Notes: a model not told the origin generated them from the letters alone. Positions 11,198-21,199 are shown, counted from the stretch's first letter. The stretch is DNA of 64,000 nucleotides from Agriotes lineatus (GCA_940337035.1 OW679197.1:36462466-36526465), one strand, 5' to 3'. Numbers and translations are program-made.

Positions 11198-11761
11198 AAT
11201 AGCTATTTATGCAACAAGTGCTAAAAGTCGACGTTTATGCGCGAGACATGAAAATTATGAAACGAAGCCGAAGGCTGAGTTTCATAACATGTCTCGCGCA
11301 TAAACGACTTTTAGCACGCGTTGCATACAATATTTTATCTACGACCTTAATTTTACCGTTATTAATCCATAAATATCGATTTAAGAAAGGCTCGCATCTC
11401 CGACACTTTTAATTTATGTCATAATGAACAGTAGGCTACGCCGCGGGCGATTGTTTGGCCACGGCCGTGCTGTCAAGGCGAGTTACGAAATGTAATTATT
11501 GATACTCCACATATGACTGTATTCGTCACAGAACGCTTTAATTATTTCAAAAACGCTTTACCTGTAACGCAAGAAGCAACTGGAATAGCTTTACAACTTC
11601 ACTTGCAGTTCGAAATTGTAGTTTTATAACCTCACTTCACTTTATCTCACACTCGCGCTAAAAGTAAACAGCTGATTTCTTTAAACACGGTAAACTATAA
11701 AACGTCACTTTTAGTGAAACAATCTAGCGCTAAAAGGCCTACTTTTAGTAGTGGTCGTAGA
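11198..11761. mobile_element. Hairpin-ended element, tandem copy A
   Basis: The order is TAATAGCTATTTAT, hairpin (11211-11324), TTATCTACGACC (11335-11346), body, and GGTCGTAGATAA at about 11753-11764. The last two are exact inverted repeats. The hairpin arm GTGCTAAAAGTC recurs in the body as GCTAAAAG, CTTTTAG and TTTTAGTG boxes near the far end. No gene is present. Copy B follows at once, sharing the boundary bases, and copy C lies inverted at 50037-50597. The open frame across the hairpin is a by-product of the palindrome. Confidence 0.75.
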
Positions 11762-12302
11762 TAATAGCTATTTATGCAACAAGTGCTAAAAGTCGACATG
11801 TTACGAAACTTAGCCTTCGGCTTCGTTTCATAATTTTCATGTCTCGCGCATAAACGACTTTTAGCACGCGTTGCATACAATATTTTATCTACGACCCTAA
11901 TTTTACCGTTATTAATCCATAAATAGCGATTTAAGAAAGGTTCGCATCTGCGACGCTGCGTTATAATGAATAGTAGCCTACGCCGCTGGCGATTGTTTAG
12001 CCACCCCCGTGCTGTCAAGGTGAGTTACGAAATGTAATTATTGATACTCCACATATGACTGTATTCATTACATAACGCTTTAATTATTTCAAAAACGGTT
12101 TACCTGTAACGCAAGAAGCAACTAGAATAGCTTTACAACTTCACTTGCAGTTCGAAATTGTAGTTTTGAACCTCGCTTCACTTTTAGCACATGTGCTAAA
12201 AGTAAACAGCTGATTTCTTTAAACACGGTAAACTATAAAACGTCACTTTTAGTGAAACAAGCTAGCGCTAAAAAGCCTACTTTTAGTAGTGGTCGTAGAT
12301 AA
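11762..12302. mobile_element. Hairpin-ended element, tandem copy B
   Basis: It is about 90 percent similar to copy A by eye, with the same end modules (TTATCTACGACC at 11885 and GGTCGTAGATAA at 12291). Its hairpin (11776-11874) is shorter and its tip is reversed: it reads TAGCCTTCGGCTTCGTTTC where copy A reads GAAACGAAGCC...GGCT. The body has GTGCTAAAAGT and CTTTTAGCAC boxes. Confidence 0.75.
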
Positions 12303-12925
12303 ATTTATTTTTTCTACGGTCACCTCTAAAACTGACTATTAAAAGCTGACTGTCAATGCGAAAAGTTAGCGATTCACACATTTTTTCCCTAGCAACCATT
12401 TTAACATCGCAACCACGTAAACAATGTCTTAATGAAATAAACGCGTCACTTTATTTTACTTTACGCATCGCCATGGCTAACCTGATTATTATTGTAATTC
12501 GTCATTTTTCTGGAACTGGCTAAAATTATTGACAATTGCATCACGGCGCGTCCATCATCACGCAACAGTTTTATTGAGTTTGAGAGTTTTTGTGAAGTTG
12601 TAGATGGAATCTGAAGATAATTGCACCCCGCCTGAAGTATTTGAAGCGGCCCATACAGCAACCAATGAGTTGTTGCCGGCCAAATCGCGCGGCCTTTATG
12701 AACGCCGGTCCAACGACTTCATCAAATGGTGTGAATCGAAATTTCAATTATTTAACAATTTTGTCATTTATTTAGGACCGTAGAAAAAATGTTGTATGTA
12801 TTTCGAGTGTAAAGAGCCATTTTGGTATTCGGTTACTTTTTCGCGCCTCGCTACCGCTCGGCACGAAAATCGCATCCTCATACCAAAATGGCTCTCTTTA
12901 CACACTAAATACATAAATATCTATA
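12303..12925. mobile_element. Hairpin-ended element carrying a recombinase fragment
   Basis: Perfect 15-bp inverted repeats ATTTTTTCTACGGTC (12307-12321) and GACCGTAGAAAAAAT (12776-12790) bound a 485-bp segment. Outside the right repeat lies a hairpin with arms TGTAAAGAGCCATTTTGGTAT / ATACCAAAATGGCTCTCTTTACA, then the end module ATACATAAATATCTAT. The body encodes the start of a tyrosine-recombinase-like protein at 12604-12783, which runs into the right inverted repeat and stops. It abuts copy B tail-to-tail. Confidence 0.75.
12604..12783 (+). pseudogene. N-terminal fragment of a Crypton-like tyrosine recombinase
   Basis: An ATG opens a 59-codon frame. Residues around 26-46 read TNELLPAKSRGLYERRSNDF, followed by IKWC. 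That pattern (LLPAKS-R-Y-F--WC) resembles the start of the core-binding domain in the insect Crypton-type tyrosine recombinases I know. The catalytic domain (R, HxxR, H/W, Y) is missing because the frame ends inside the element's right inverted repeat. The recombinase fragment at 37871-38452 has the equivalent motif (LPEKSKEKY), and both lie between inverted repeats next to a hairpin. This supports one mobile family. It cannot act as a recombinase as it stands. Confidence 0.55.
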
Positions 12926-13306
12926 CTGTCACTTTGACATGTTTGTGCAATTTATTTTACCTACGACAGTGTGTAAAATTGCCTTTTAGTTGGCACTTTT
13001 AAGTTTGTAAAACCACTGTTTAATAACATATTTTCATTAGTTTACGTCGTTAGTAGTAACGTGTTTAAAAGATTTCATTAAGCACGTTGTCAGTAGCAAC
13101 GTGTTTTAAAATGTTAAAAACACGCAAAATTACGACCGGTTGCAGGTAATCCTAATTTACATTTAATTTTTTTATATTCACCGTGTTTTCTAGATTCTAT
13201 CGTAGATAAAATATTGTACGATGCTCACTCGCGTTTTAACTCTACCCCACTCGTGCCTAAAGTGTAGCTTCACGCACTTGTATCGTAAATTACTATTTCC
13301 TCCAAT
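12926..13306. mobile_element. Small hairpin-ended element, degenerate
   Basis: ATTTTACCTACGACAG (12954-12969) matches the reverse complement of CTATCGTAGATAAAAT (13198-13213) at 14 of 16 bases. Beyond it comes ATTGTACGAT, a weak hairpin, and the end module ATCGTAAATTACTATTTCC, as in the neighbouring elements. The short body has no gene; CACGTTGTCAGTAGCAACGTG-type boxes are visible. Confidence 0.55.
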
Positions 13307-13622
13307 CGTACTAGAACTGACACATTTTTGACAAAATTTTGTTGAGCAAAGTCAACCATTCCATTACATCAGCCGTTGCTAGGTAATTTACAATAAAACT
13401 GTACAGGAATAATATTCCCGGCCTAGGCAGGGAATATTCGAGTACTATTTCCTAATTTTTTTAAATTAGTGGTATTGATCGGCGGAAAAATAGTATGTGT
13501 GTCTTGGACGAAAAGCAACATTCCCAGACTCCTGTGTTGTTGGGCTCGGCGTTCGCCTCGCCCAAGAATATTCACAGTCGTCTGGGAATGTTACGCTTTT
13601 CGTCCTAGATACACAATGTACT
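13288..13622. mobile_element. Small hairpin-ended element
   Basis: ACTATTTCCTCCAATCGTAC on the left roughly mirrors GATCGGCGGAAAAATAGT (13478-13494). The hairpin that follows (13501-13612) has arms GGACGAAAAGC.AACATTCCCAGAC / GTCTGGGAATGTT.GCTTTTCGTCC, a tip GGGCTCGGCGTTCGCCTCGCCC and the outer module TATGTGTGTC / AGATACACA. A second small hairpin with AATATTCCC arms sits in the body (13411-13438). Confidence 0.6.
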
Positions 13623-13861
13623 AATTATTACACACAACATAAACTGCGTTCGGAAAAGTACCTCTGACAGCTCTGTTGCCTCGAAATCGTTCCTTAAATA
13701 CGGAGCAAGCCAAGCGGGAAGATCTGTCGGCGTTCGGTAAGTACCGATGCAAGCGTTTCGATGTTCCTCGATTTGTTCGATGCATTTCAATCAAGTAAAC
13801 AGATGATTCGCGCATGACAAGTAACAACAGTGGCAAATAAACGGCGGCGTTATTTACTCTT

Positions 13862-13935
13862 TGAATATGAATGGTCCTCGACCCCGAAAGTAAAAGAGGC
13901 TAAAGATTATGAATGAATCAATCAATTACATTTAC
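13862..13935. repeat. Short interspersed repeat (inverted partner at 20870)
   Basis: GAATGGTCCTCGACCC...AAAGAGG...ATGAATGAAT is found inverted at about 20870-20935. It probably belongs to a larger diverged repeat. Confidence 0.5.
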
Positions 13936-14389
13936 GTTTTAATTTGACATTTGCACATTTTGTGACAGGTGACAGTCGAGCGTTCGGTAAATACTTTCCG
14001 ATATTCCATGCTAGCTAGTCACGTGACTAAAACTGGATCTACTCCGCAATGTACTTAACGAACGCAGCTTAAGTAATATATAGTTCTTTAAGTTTATATG
14101 AACCCTGCTTAAATGTTACGATTTTGACATTTGTGCACTTATACCCTCACTTGTGTGATTACCGTTCATATGCAATCCTCTTAACATTTGCACTTACTCC
14201 ATTTTAAGGCCGCTCACGTGCAAACAACTTTTTCGTTTTGTTAAATAATCATGTCTTCATGCATCGTTGATTACTTTATCCTTATTATAACCATTTGTGA
14301 TTGTAAATTGTGGCTCAACAAGAGCGCAACATTTAATTTTTTTAATGAAAACCACGTTTTTTAGAAAAATAATAATATTTTTAATGCAA

Positions 14390-15345
14390 TTTAAAGTACA
14401 TAAACTCCGATTAAGTGTGAAACAGAACATCCAACAAATGGACAAATGGCCTTTGACAACATTTTCGCACATATGCCGGACAATTCTACCAATGACGCGT
14501 CGTATCATCAATTGTTGTTGGATGATTGGAATATGCGTGAGACAAAACTCCACAGCTAAAATACGAATGGCCGTGTTCACACGATCTCGGTGATCAATTT
14601 TGGTTATCATTGCGTGAGATAACACGGTCCGGAAATCTCTTTTGCAACAACTGGATTGTTTCTTGTGCGGTGTGACAGGTTGCCCCGTCCTGTTGAAACT
14701 ATATATCGTCAGATCTATACCGACCAATGCAGGCCGTAAAAGCTCCCTTATCGTGTTGCGATAACGGCTCGCCATTGACTATAACTACATTGCCGGCATC
14801 ATCCTCGAAAAAATAGGATCCAATAACTCCGCCAGTCCAACACTCACACCAAACAGTCACTTTTTGTGGCAGCATTTTTCTCATGAACTATCCGAAGATT
14901 CTCAACAGCCCAAATTCTACAGTTCTGACTGTTCACATACCCATCCAAATAAAAGTGCACTTCAGCGCTAAAGATGATTTTCTTCGAAAAGTCAACGCCC
15001 GCTTCTTCATTTTGCAATATCCAGTTGACAAATGCACGGCGCTATGCATGATCTGTCGGCTTAAGTTCTTCAGTTAACTAGATCGTGAGTTAACTGGACC
15101 TTATAAGGATGAATCCGCTGTAAAGTGGTTCTTGCAATTGCCAACTCTTGTGAACGGTGGCGAGTCGAGGTTTTTGAATGTTCAGCAACACTTTCAGTCA
15201 CTGCGGAAATATTTTCGATAGACCGCCCTGGTCGACTACAAATCGGTGTTTTTTTATTGGAAACTGAACCAGATTCTTCAAATTTTTCGATCAATTGCTA
15301 AACCGTCGAACGATTTGGTGCTATCAAAAATTGCATGTGAACACC
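14390..15345 (-). pseudogene. Degenerate mariner-type transposase
   Basis: Read on the minus strand in shifting frames, the segment runs collinearly with a mariner-type transposase. Near 15294 comes MIEKFEESGSV (end of the first HTH), then a linker SVAEHSKTSTRHRSQELAIA (second HTH). After about 200 bases comes QKVTVWCECWTGGVIGSYFF (around the first catalytic region), then DDAGN and VNGE, then frameshifted RYRNTIRELLRPALVGIDL followed by a decayed FQQDGA-type stretch. Stops and at least three frameshifts make it dead. Terminal inverted repeats were not resolved; its 5' end abuts another repeat. Confidence 0.75.
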
Positions 15346-15595
15346 TACTTCGGGTTATGCGATTTTCTTCTTGCTGTCGCATCTACATAGTATACACAAA
15401 ACTTATATACGAACGCCATACCTCTTTCGTTTTTGATATATTCTGTTCACAGACAGACACACACAGACAGACCAATGAACAAAAATATGTGTATTGGGTT
15501 CAGGAGACTCCAAAACGTGAAGATCTGTTGAAAACTCAATTTCGCATTTTTGGGGTGAATCCAGTACTTCCTTTATCGCAAAAAGAAGTAAAAAT
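15330..15595 (-). repeat. CAGA/CTGT-containing interspersed repeat (partner at 19560)
   Basis: Inverted copy of about 19560-19890. Shared blocks include TGCGACAGCA, GAACGCCATACCTCTTT, a CAGACAGACACACAC microsatellite, AACGTGAAGATCTGTTGAAA and GGTGAATCCAGTACTTCC. One end has a small ACTTCCTTT/AAAGAAGT stem followed by A-rich sequence. It is non-coding. Confidence 0.75.
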
Positions 15596-16272
15596 TGTAA
15601 AAAATGTAATCTTTAACATCGCCTACGGGTGAAAAATTTTATTATTCATATAGAAACTTGCCGCAGTTATAAGTTTTAATATTCAAATAAAGAACGAAAT
15701 CGGAATATCACAAAATTATCCCCCCAACCCCTTGGGATACAAAATTCACTTACGTCACGTAGGGAAAATGCCTCAGTGTTTGTTTATTAAAAAAACATAA
15801 TATCTATACTGCGTCTCAGGGTGACTAGACAGTACAGGGCCTTATGGCAAACAGCGATGCCATATGTCTCCACAAAAGTGTTCTGTAGAAAATATGACCC
15901 CATCACAGACAAACAAATCCGGCTATTGTAATAGAGACAGCTTAACTATAATCCCTCATTACCTGGTACGTTTTGTCAGTGGCATTCAAACAAGTTTAAG
16001 AACGAAACAATTACGTACAGTAGGATCTCCGTTATCACAAACACATAATTCTTTTAATCGGAACTTGTCATAGTTTTTTAAAGAGTAAAATTAGGTTTTA
16101 ACAAGCATAAAATTCGCCAAATTTAGTGGATTTGATAGCCGGTAAAAATAAATAAAACGAATATGTGTTTCACGGCAATCGAGTTTATATATTTAAAATA
16201 GAAATTGGAAAAAACAGTAACTGATTATAATTTTTAATTGTAAAGTTTAAAAATTGTACAATTCGTGTATCA

Positions 16273-17938
16273 CTACTCGCTGTCACTATTGTTCGCTTCA
16301 CTATTAATGTCACTATCACTATCTGCATCATTTATATTTATAATAATTGGTTCTATATCTTCTAACAAATTATCGACTTCCCACATTGTCCTTTCTGTTG
16401 CTATTACGTGATTTACATAGTTATTCCATTTTTCTGGAGTAACTCGCAAATATGCTTCACTGATTAAATTTCGGACTTCATTCTCCTTAAAATTCGTGTT
16501 ATGTCCGGCTACGTACCTTAAAAAAAATCCGCTTAATTGTGCATTAAATTTACTTTTTAAAGATTAATAATAAATAATTAAAAAATATGGTGATAAATCG
16601 TGGATGTTATAATTTTAAATAAGAAAATTATAGACAATAAACTAATTAAGCAAAGGATGTTTAATTTAATTATGTATTTATAATATCTTGGGTGTCGATC
16701 TTTGATAACATTAAAAATTTATTTAAATGACATTTTGGAAGCTTTTGCTGCATTACAATTCAATAAATGCCAAAATTAAACAGTGTTTACGACAATATTT
16801 AAATTAAATACCTTTTTACTTCATTCCACACCAATTCTATAGGATTCAGTTCGCAATGGTAGGGCGGGAGTCTCAAGATCTTCACATTGTGCCTTTTTGC
16901 AATTTCTTCTATTTTATACCCATCATAGTTTCGTTTGAAGGTATTAACTACTTCCAACAATTCGTTTTTTAAATAGTCCTCTTCAAAAAATAAATCTTTA
17001 GACCGAAGCCATGCCTGAATTTCGGCTTTATTTGAAGTACTGTTCGGAATTTGCTCTAACTTTCTACTGTGGTAAGACGCATTGTCCATAACAACAACAG
17101 TTTTTTCTGGTAGATTAGGAATCAACTGATGTTCGAACCACTTTTCGAAGTTGGGTCCATCCATTTCATCATGGTAATCTTGGGTATTTTTCTTAGCCAA
17201 AAAAGTCAGCTCTGCTCCATCAATAAACCTGTTTTTGCATCCTGCATGTAACAGGACAAATCGTGGACCACGAGTTGTAGGAGCTTTCAAACCTGTGGTC
17301 AATCCACGAATAAATGCATCCCGATGCGATTTAATCGATTTATCGACCCATTCTTTCGATACACTATGTCCGATATTTACCCACGATTCATCCAAATACA
17401 CGATATTGTATCCAACTTCACGATTATTACGAATTTCGCGTAAATAACGATGACGCCAAGAGATTATTTCTTGCTTTTCAATTAAAATAGATTTTCTGCC
17501 ACGCTTTTCATACACAAAGTCCATGTCACTCAGTATGCGATGCATTGTTGCGCGCGAAAAATTAGGCAAATTTGCATTGCCATTTACTGCAGCTAACACA
17601 GAATTTATTGTAGGCGGTATATTGTCCCGATAAAACTGGTGCACTATTCTGCGAATGTCACTCTTCATTTCTCCGTCGTATTTGTTTTCACGAGATGTAA
17701 CAATTTTGCGCTTTTTGGGCCTTTCTTTTGGAGGAAGTAGTCCAGCTGGTGAAGTGTACTCTTGTCTCACGTTGTAAAGCTTCTTTTCACCGACGCCACT
17801 CATTTCGGACACTTTTTTGATTATAGTGGATATCGAATCGTTAGTTTGATTTAAATGGTAACTGACGAGATTCATTACTATTTGCTTTTCTGAAACTTGC
17901 AAAGATTGTCCACGTTTCCATTTAACAATTTCCTCCAT
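16273..17938 (-). CDS. Two-exon DDE transposase, Tc1/IS630-like, about 456 aa
   Basis: Exon 1 (17938-16812) begins MEEIVKWKRGQSLQVSEKQI and has an N-terminal helix-turn-helix region, a basic linker (PPKERPKKRK) and a DDE domain: first Asp in VYLDESW, second in VVVMDNASYH, third acidic residue in LNPIELVWNEV. The uninterrupted frame stops at 16799, but a GT donor at 16811 and an AG acceptor at 16517 define a 295-nt intron. Exon 2 (16516-16273) adds about 80 residues (YVAGHNTNFKENEVRNLISE...) ending in an acidic Asp/Ser/Glu tail, as in insect relatives whose DDE domain continues past the NPIE motif. There is no internal stop or frameshift. The product would cut and paste the flanking element at TA sites. 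The splice call is inferred from reading-frame continuity; the rest is directly visible. Confidence 0.85.
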
Positions 17939-18288
17939 TGAGCGGCCAAAACAACAATAAACAACAATAAAAGCACTAACAATAGATAAATGTATAGAAC
18001 ACTATGCAAAAATAATCGCAAATGGAATATGTCAACAGGCTCTGAGAACAGATGAAGACTAAACATATTTTGTACAAAAATTACCCTAATGGCTTATTAA
18101 TTTATTTTGCATTAGAAAGTAGTTATGAATCACTCAAACTTTTGGAAGTACAAATTTGTCACCCTCATTATGGTTGTAATTAAGAACCAATTTGATGCAT
18201 ACAGCAGACGTTAAACCTGATGTGCAGTAAATTACTTCAGTTTTAAAAATGATAAGATATAGGTATTAATTATTTATAATCTTCTATA

Positions 18289-18564
18289 CAGGGTGATTTA
18301 TAATAGGTGTAAAACACTTTACTATCTTGTTCCGGAAGTAATTTTAAGATAAAAATGTCATATGGACATAGGTCATATTCCAATTTGTTTTTACTTATGT
18401 TTTGAAGTTGTTCTTTAATAATCATTACTAATTCACTAAAATTTAAATCTGTTGTAGTTCTGTAACTAATTGGAATATGACTTATGTCCATATGACATTT
18501 TTATCTTAAAATTACTTCCGGAACAAGATAGTAAAGTGTTTTACACCTATTATAAATCACCCTG
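18289..18564. mobile_element. Palindromic MITE inside the transposon
   Basis: It starts CAGGGTGATTTATAATAGG and ends with the reverse complement, flanked by TA at 18287-18288 and 18565-18566. The arms are near-perfect for about 105 bp (AAAACACTTTACTATCTTG, CCGGAAGTAATTTTAAG and so on), leaving a loop of about 65 bases. Near-identical arms imply a recent insertion. The short open frame across it is a palindrome artefact. Confidence 0.85.
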
Positions 18565-18969
18565 TATAAATAATGGTTTCTGAATTACAAATTATACTTT
18601 CTCAAACTGATTAATCTGAACTACAAATGATGCTTTCTGAATTAAAATTTTGCGTGAGAACTTATTGGGAACTTCTGGTTTTCGTCTATTTCGGTCAACT
18701 TATACCATCACCCGTTGCATAGAACTGGCAACGTCGGAGCGAAATTCCCATAAGGAAAGCATTCCCTATCCTCTCCACGCTGTCTTGTCACCCTGAGACG
18801 CTCTATAGTAAAGTTACTATAGTATAATCGATTTTGTATGATCGAAATTATACAAGATAACTTAACTAAATCCAGCCTTCTGATTGGTTGAAATCTCTAC
18901 GAAAAAAATAATCATATAAATAAACTACCATAAAAACCCTATGGTACGTAAAGCATTTCTACACCCTGT

Positions 18970-19125
18970 TTGTTTACTTGACTCGAAACCTAATATACTT
19001 TCGGTCAAATAGATACAGGGCGAGCACCCTAAAAAGCACAACTCTATTCTTGCTTTCACTGAGAAATAGATAAAAGTAATAATTTTCACATAGCTCAGGC
19101 TTTTTCCTTGACGAAAATGGAATCC
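18970..19125 (-). repeat. Interspersed repeat fragment (partners at 24790 and 47045)
   Basis: On the minus strand it shares CGTCAAGG.AAA, CCTGAGCTATGTG, AATTATTACTTTTATCTA, AAGGTGCTC and GACCGAAAGTATATT with 24790-24950, and part of this with 47045-47160. It is one end of the composite repeat described at 24790. Confidence 0.7.
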
Positions 19126-19559
19126 AACAGATATAGGGTAAATGTTCTATAAGAGACACGCAACCACAAAATAAATGAGAAACGTTCCTTTGTCGCTGAA
19201 CGGGACTAGAAGACGGGCTGCGCTCGAGCTGCTTCCAAGCTTTGAAATCGCTCTCTCAGGTGCTGAAATCGCCACCTGCAAATTTTTTTAAATTTGCAAA
19301 TTGATATAATTTGCACTACCTAGTGTTTCCTTTTATTGCTTCAATATTATTAAGATATTTTTACTCCTAGTTTCCTTTGATTTTCCAAATTTTTAGTGTC
19401 ACAATTAAAGCCCTTTACTGAATTTTTCTGGACATTTTAACCCGAAAGGTTCCACTGTTCGTCTAGAAAATCACGTCAGTCAGAAATCAACATTTATTCT
19501 ACCGAATTCAAATGTTTTGCGTTCAAACATCTACACTTTGGTTTTTCGTACATTTTTAC

Positions 19560-19706
19560 TTCCTTTTACAATAAAGGAAGTATTGGATTCACCCCAAAAA
19601 TTCGAAACTGAGTTTTCAACAGATCTTCACGTTTTAGAGTCCCCTGAACCCAAAAAACATTTTTTTCATTGGTCTGTCTGCTTGTCTGTCTGTGTGTCCG
19701 TCTGTG

Positions 19707-19737
<31 letters not shown>

Positions 19738-19890
19738 GAACAGAATATCTCAAAAACGAAAAGAGGTATGGCGTTGAAACTTTATATATAAGTTTTGTAT
19801 ACTATGTAGATGCGACAGCACTCTTTTGAAGAAAATCGCATAATCAGAAGTAGATGTTTACTCTAGTGATTTTTCAGTTTTTTTCGATTT
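19560..19890 (+). repeat. CTGT-microsatellite repeat (partner at 15330)
   Basis: It begins with a small stem ACTTCC...GGAAGT, followed by GGATTCACCCCAAAAATTCG and AACAGATCTTCACGTTTTAG. Then comes a (CTGT)n/(CTGTGTGTC)n microsatellite at about 19673-19737, and GGTATGGCGTTGAAACTTTA. A hairpin-ended element (19969) lies just beyond it. The open frame through the microsatellite is not a gene. Confidence 0.75.
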
Positions 19891-19968
19891 TTTCATAAAC
19901 GGTTCTAAGGATTTTTTCAAACTTCACATTTTTATTACATTTTTAATGTGTATTGAAGTGAGATAGGT

Positions 19969-20370
19969 AATTTTCCGTTGACCTACCTATAAAATGTGAT
20001 TTTACGGACGCATTTACGTACGAAAACTGTCACTTTCTTGGACACCATTAACTTATCGTCCGCAAACACTTTTCGTCCGCAAATGCTTTTCGTCCGCAAA
20101 CACTTTTCGTCCGCAAATGCTTTTCGTCCGCAAACGCTTTTTATCCGCAAACGTTTTTTGTCCTCAACAACTCTTATAATTCGGACACCACTTTAATTTT
20201 TTTTCAAATTATGACGGTCGACGGAAAAATTTAATATGCATCTCGGACGAAAACTGCTTTTTATGGCCTTGCCTGATTGCCTGCCTATGCTATCGCCTCG
20301 GCCAGCAATTTTAGGCATCGTCCATAAAAAGCCAGTTTTTCGGCTTAGATACATAAATAACTATTTCCAG
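19969..20370. mobile_element. Minimal hairpin-ended element with iterons
   Basis: AATTTTCCGTTGACC (19969-19983) and GGTCGACGGAAAAATT (20216-20231) are inverted repeats with one mismatch in 15. Between them lies a 17-bp minisatellite whose core, read on the minus strand, is GGACGAAAAG. Outside the right repeat, the hairpin (about 20244-20352) has the arm CGGACGAAAACTGCTTTTTATGG, that is, the same core, and ends in the module TTAGATACATAAATAACTAT. No coding capacity. It shows the family's minimum: inverted repeat, iterons, inverted repeat, hairpin. Confidence 0.7.
20057..20166. repeat. 17-bp minisatellite, about 6-7 copies
   Basis: The unit is CGTCCGCAAANRCTTTT, alternating between CACTTTT and TGCTTTT versions and degrading at the right end. 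Its reverse complement contains GGACGAAAAG, matching the arm of the neighbouring hairpin. Confidence 0.9.
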
Positions 20371-20869
20371 TTCAATACTTCTAAAATGGATTTTTTTCTA
20401 TTTTCTTTATTAACTCCTATTTTAAATAGAACACCCGGTATATTATTACATTTTTGAATTCAGCTTAAAATTCTAGAGAAAATTTGTTTCTTCACCTAAC
20501 GCTCTATTTTGTACCGTTTTTGTAGAATTTGTAATTTTTGAAAATTTTTGACCAATGCTTAAAAATTTAAAATCAAATTTTTGACTAATTATAAGATCAC
20601 TGTAAAAGGAAGTTGTGTGCGTGTATCACACCAGATTTTTTGTATTCAATTTCGCTAACTCTGGTTCCTCAAAGAATGTGATTCTCGATTCATATTTACT
20701 TCACAAACGGCAAGCCTTGAACTACGAACACTAACAATTTTTTTTCAATAATGTATCATATAAGTAGACGGACTGAATTTAATGAACTTTTTGAGTTTAT
20801 TTGCCTAAGATTGTTTCTATGACCAATATTTCATACGTCCGGCAATTCATACCGTACATTTGACAACAC

Positions 20870-21150
20870 TTTTCATTCATTCATTATCTATAACCTCTTT
20901 TATATTTGTGTCGAGGACCATTCGTACCTCGCGTGAGATACAACCGAGGCAATGAGGCGCACACGACTTTCATTACGCTTCCCCGCATTTAACCACTAAA
21001 CAATCCTAAACCAACCTTAGAGCTAATTTAACTAATGAGTTCAAATCCATTGCCGCTCCAAGAAAATTCTCGACTACGGCCAGATTTGAACCCATGTCAA
21101 TCTGGTTGCTAAGCCCACTGCTAACCCACTCAACCGCCCAGGTGGCCTGA
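20870..21150 (-). repeat. Probable tRNA-derived SINE region
   Basis: On the minus strand, GGGCGGTTGAGTGGGTTAGC resembles an A-box and ATGGGTTCAAATCT a B-box at tRNA-like spacing. A tail follows with GCGGCAATGGATTTGAACTC. The 20870-20935 portion is an inverted copy of 13862-13935. Cloverleaf pairing is poor, so it is a SINE-type derivative and not a tRNA gene. Confidence 0.45.
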
Positions 21151-21199
21151 CAACACTTTCGAAAACTAAAATATAATTTTAAGATACTTTAGAATATGA

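Larger units (their letters stand above)
15809..18803 (-). mobile_element. Apparently complete Tc1/IS630-type transposon of about 3 kb
   Basis: The left end CTGCGTCTCAGGGTGACTAG and the right end (reverse complement GAGCGTCTCAGGGTGACAAG) are terminal inverted repeats of about 25 bp. Both are flanked by TA (15807-15808 and 18804-18805), the Tc1/mariner target duplication. The element encodes one two-exon DDE transposase on the minus strand (16273-17938) and has been hit by a palindromic MITE (18289-18564). Without the MITE it would be about 2.7 kb. The intact frame and matching ends suggest recent, possibly continuing, activity. Confidence 0.85.

Noticed and set aside
11209..11412. Repeated open frames of about 67 codons in the three 560-bp copies (also 50381-50584)
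   Set aside because: The frames run through the hairpin and exist because both arms are stop-poor. Copy B breaks the frame, and there is no codon-position conservation.
14297..14593. 98-codon open frame on the plus strand
   Set aside because: It lies antisense to the mariner remnant, whose minus-strand translation carries recognisable transposase blocks.
19517..19777. 86-codon frame with Val/Cys/Leu/Ser repeats
   Set aside because: It is the translation of a CTGT microsatellite inside an interspersed repeat.
20057..20166. CRISPR-like direct repeats
   Set aside because: 17-bp units abut without unique spacers, and the context is eukaryotic. It is a minisatellite.
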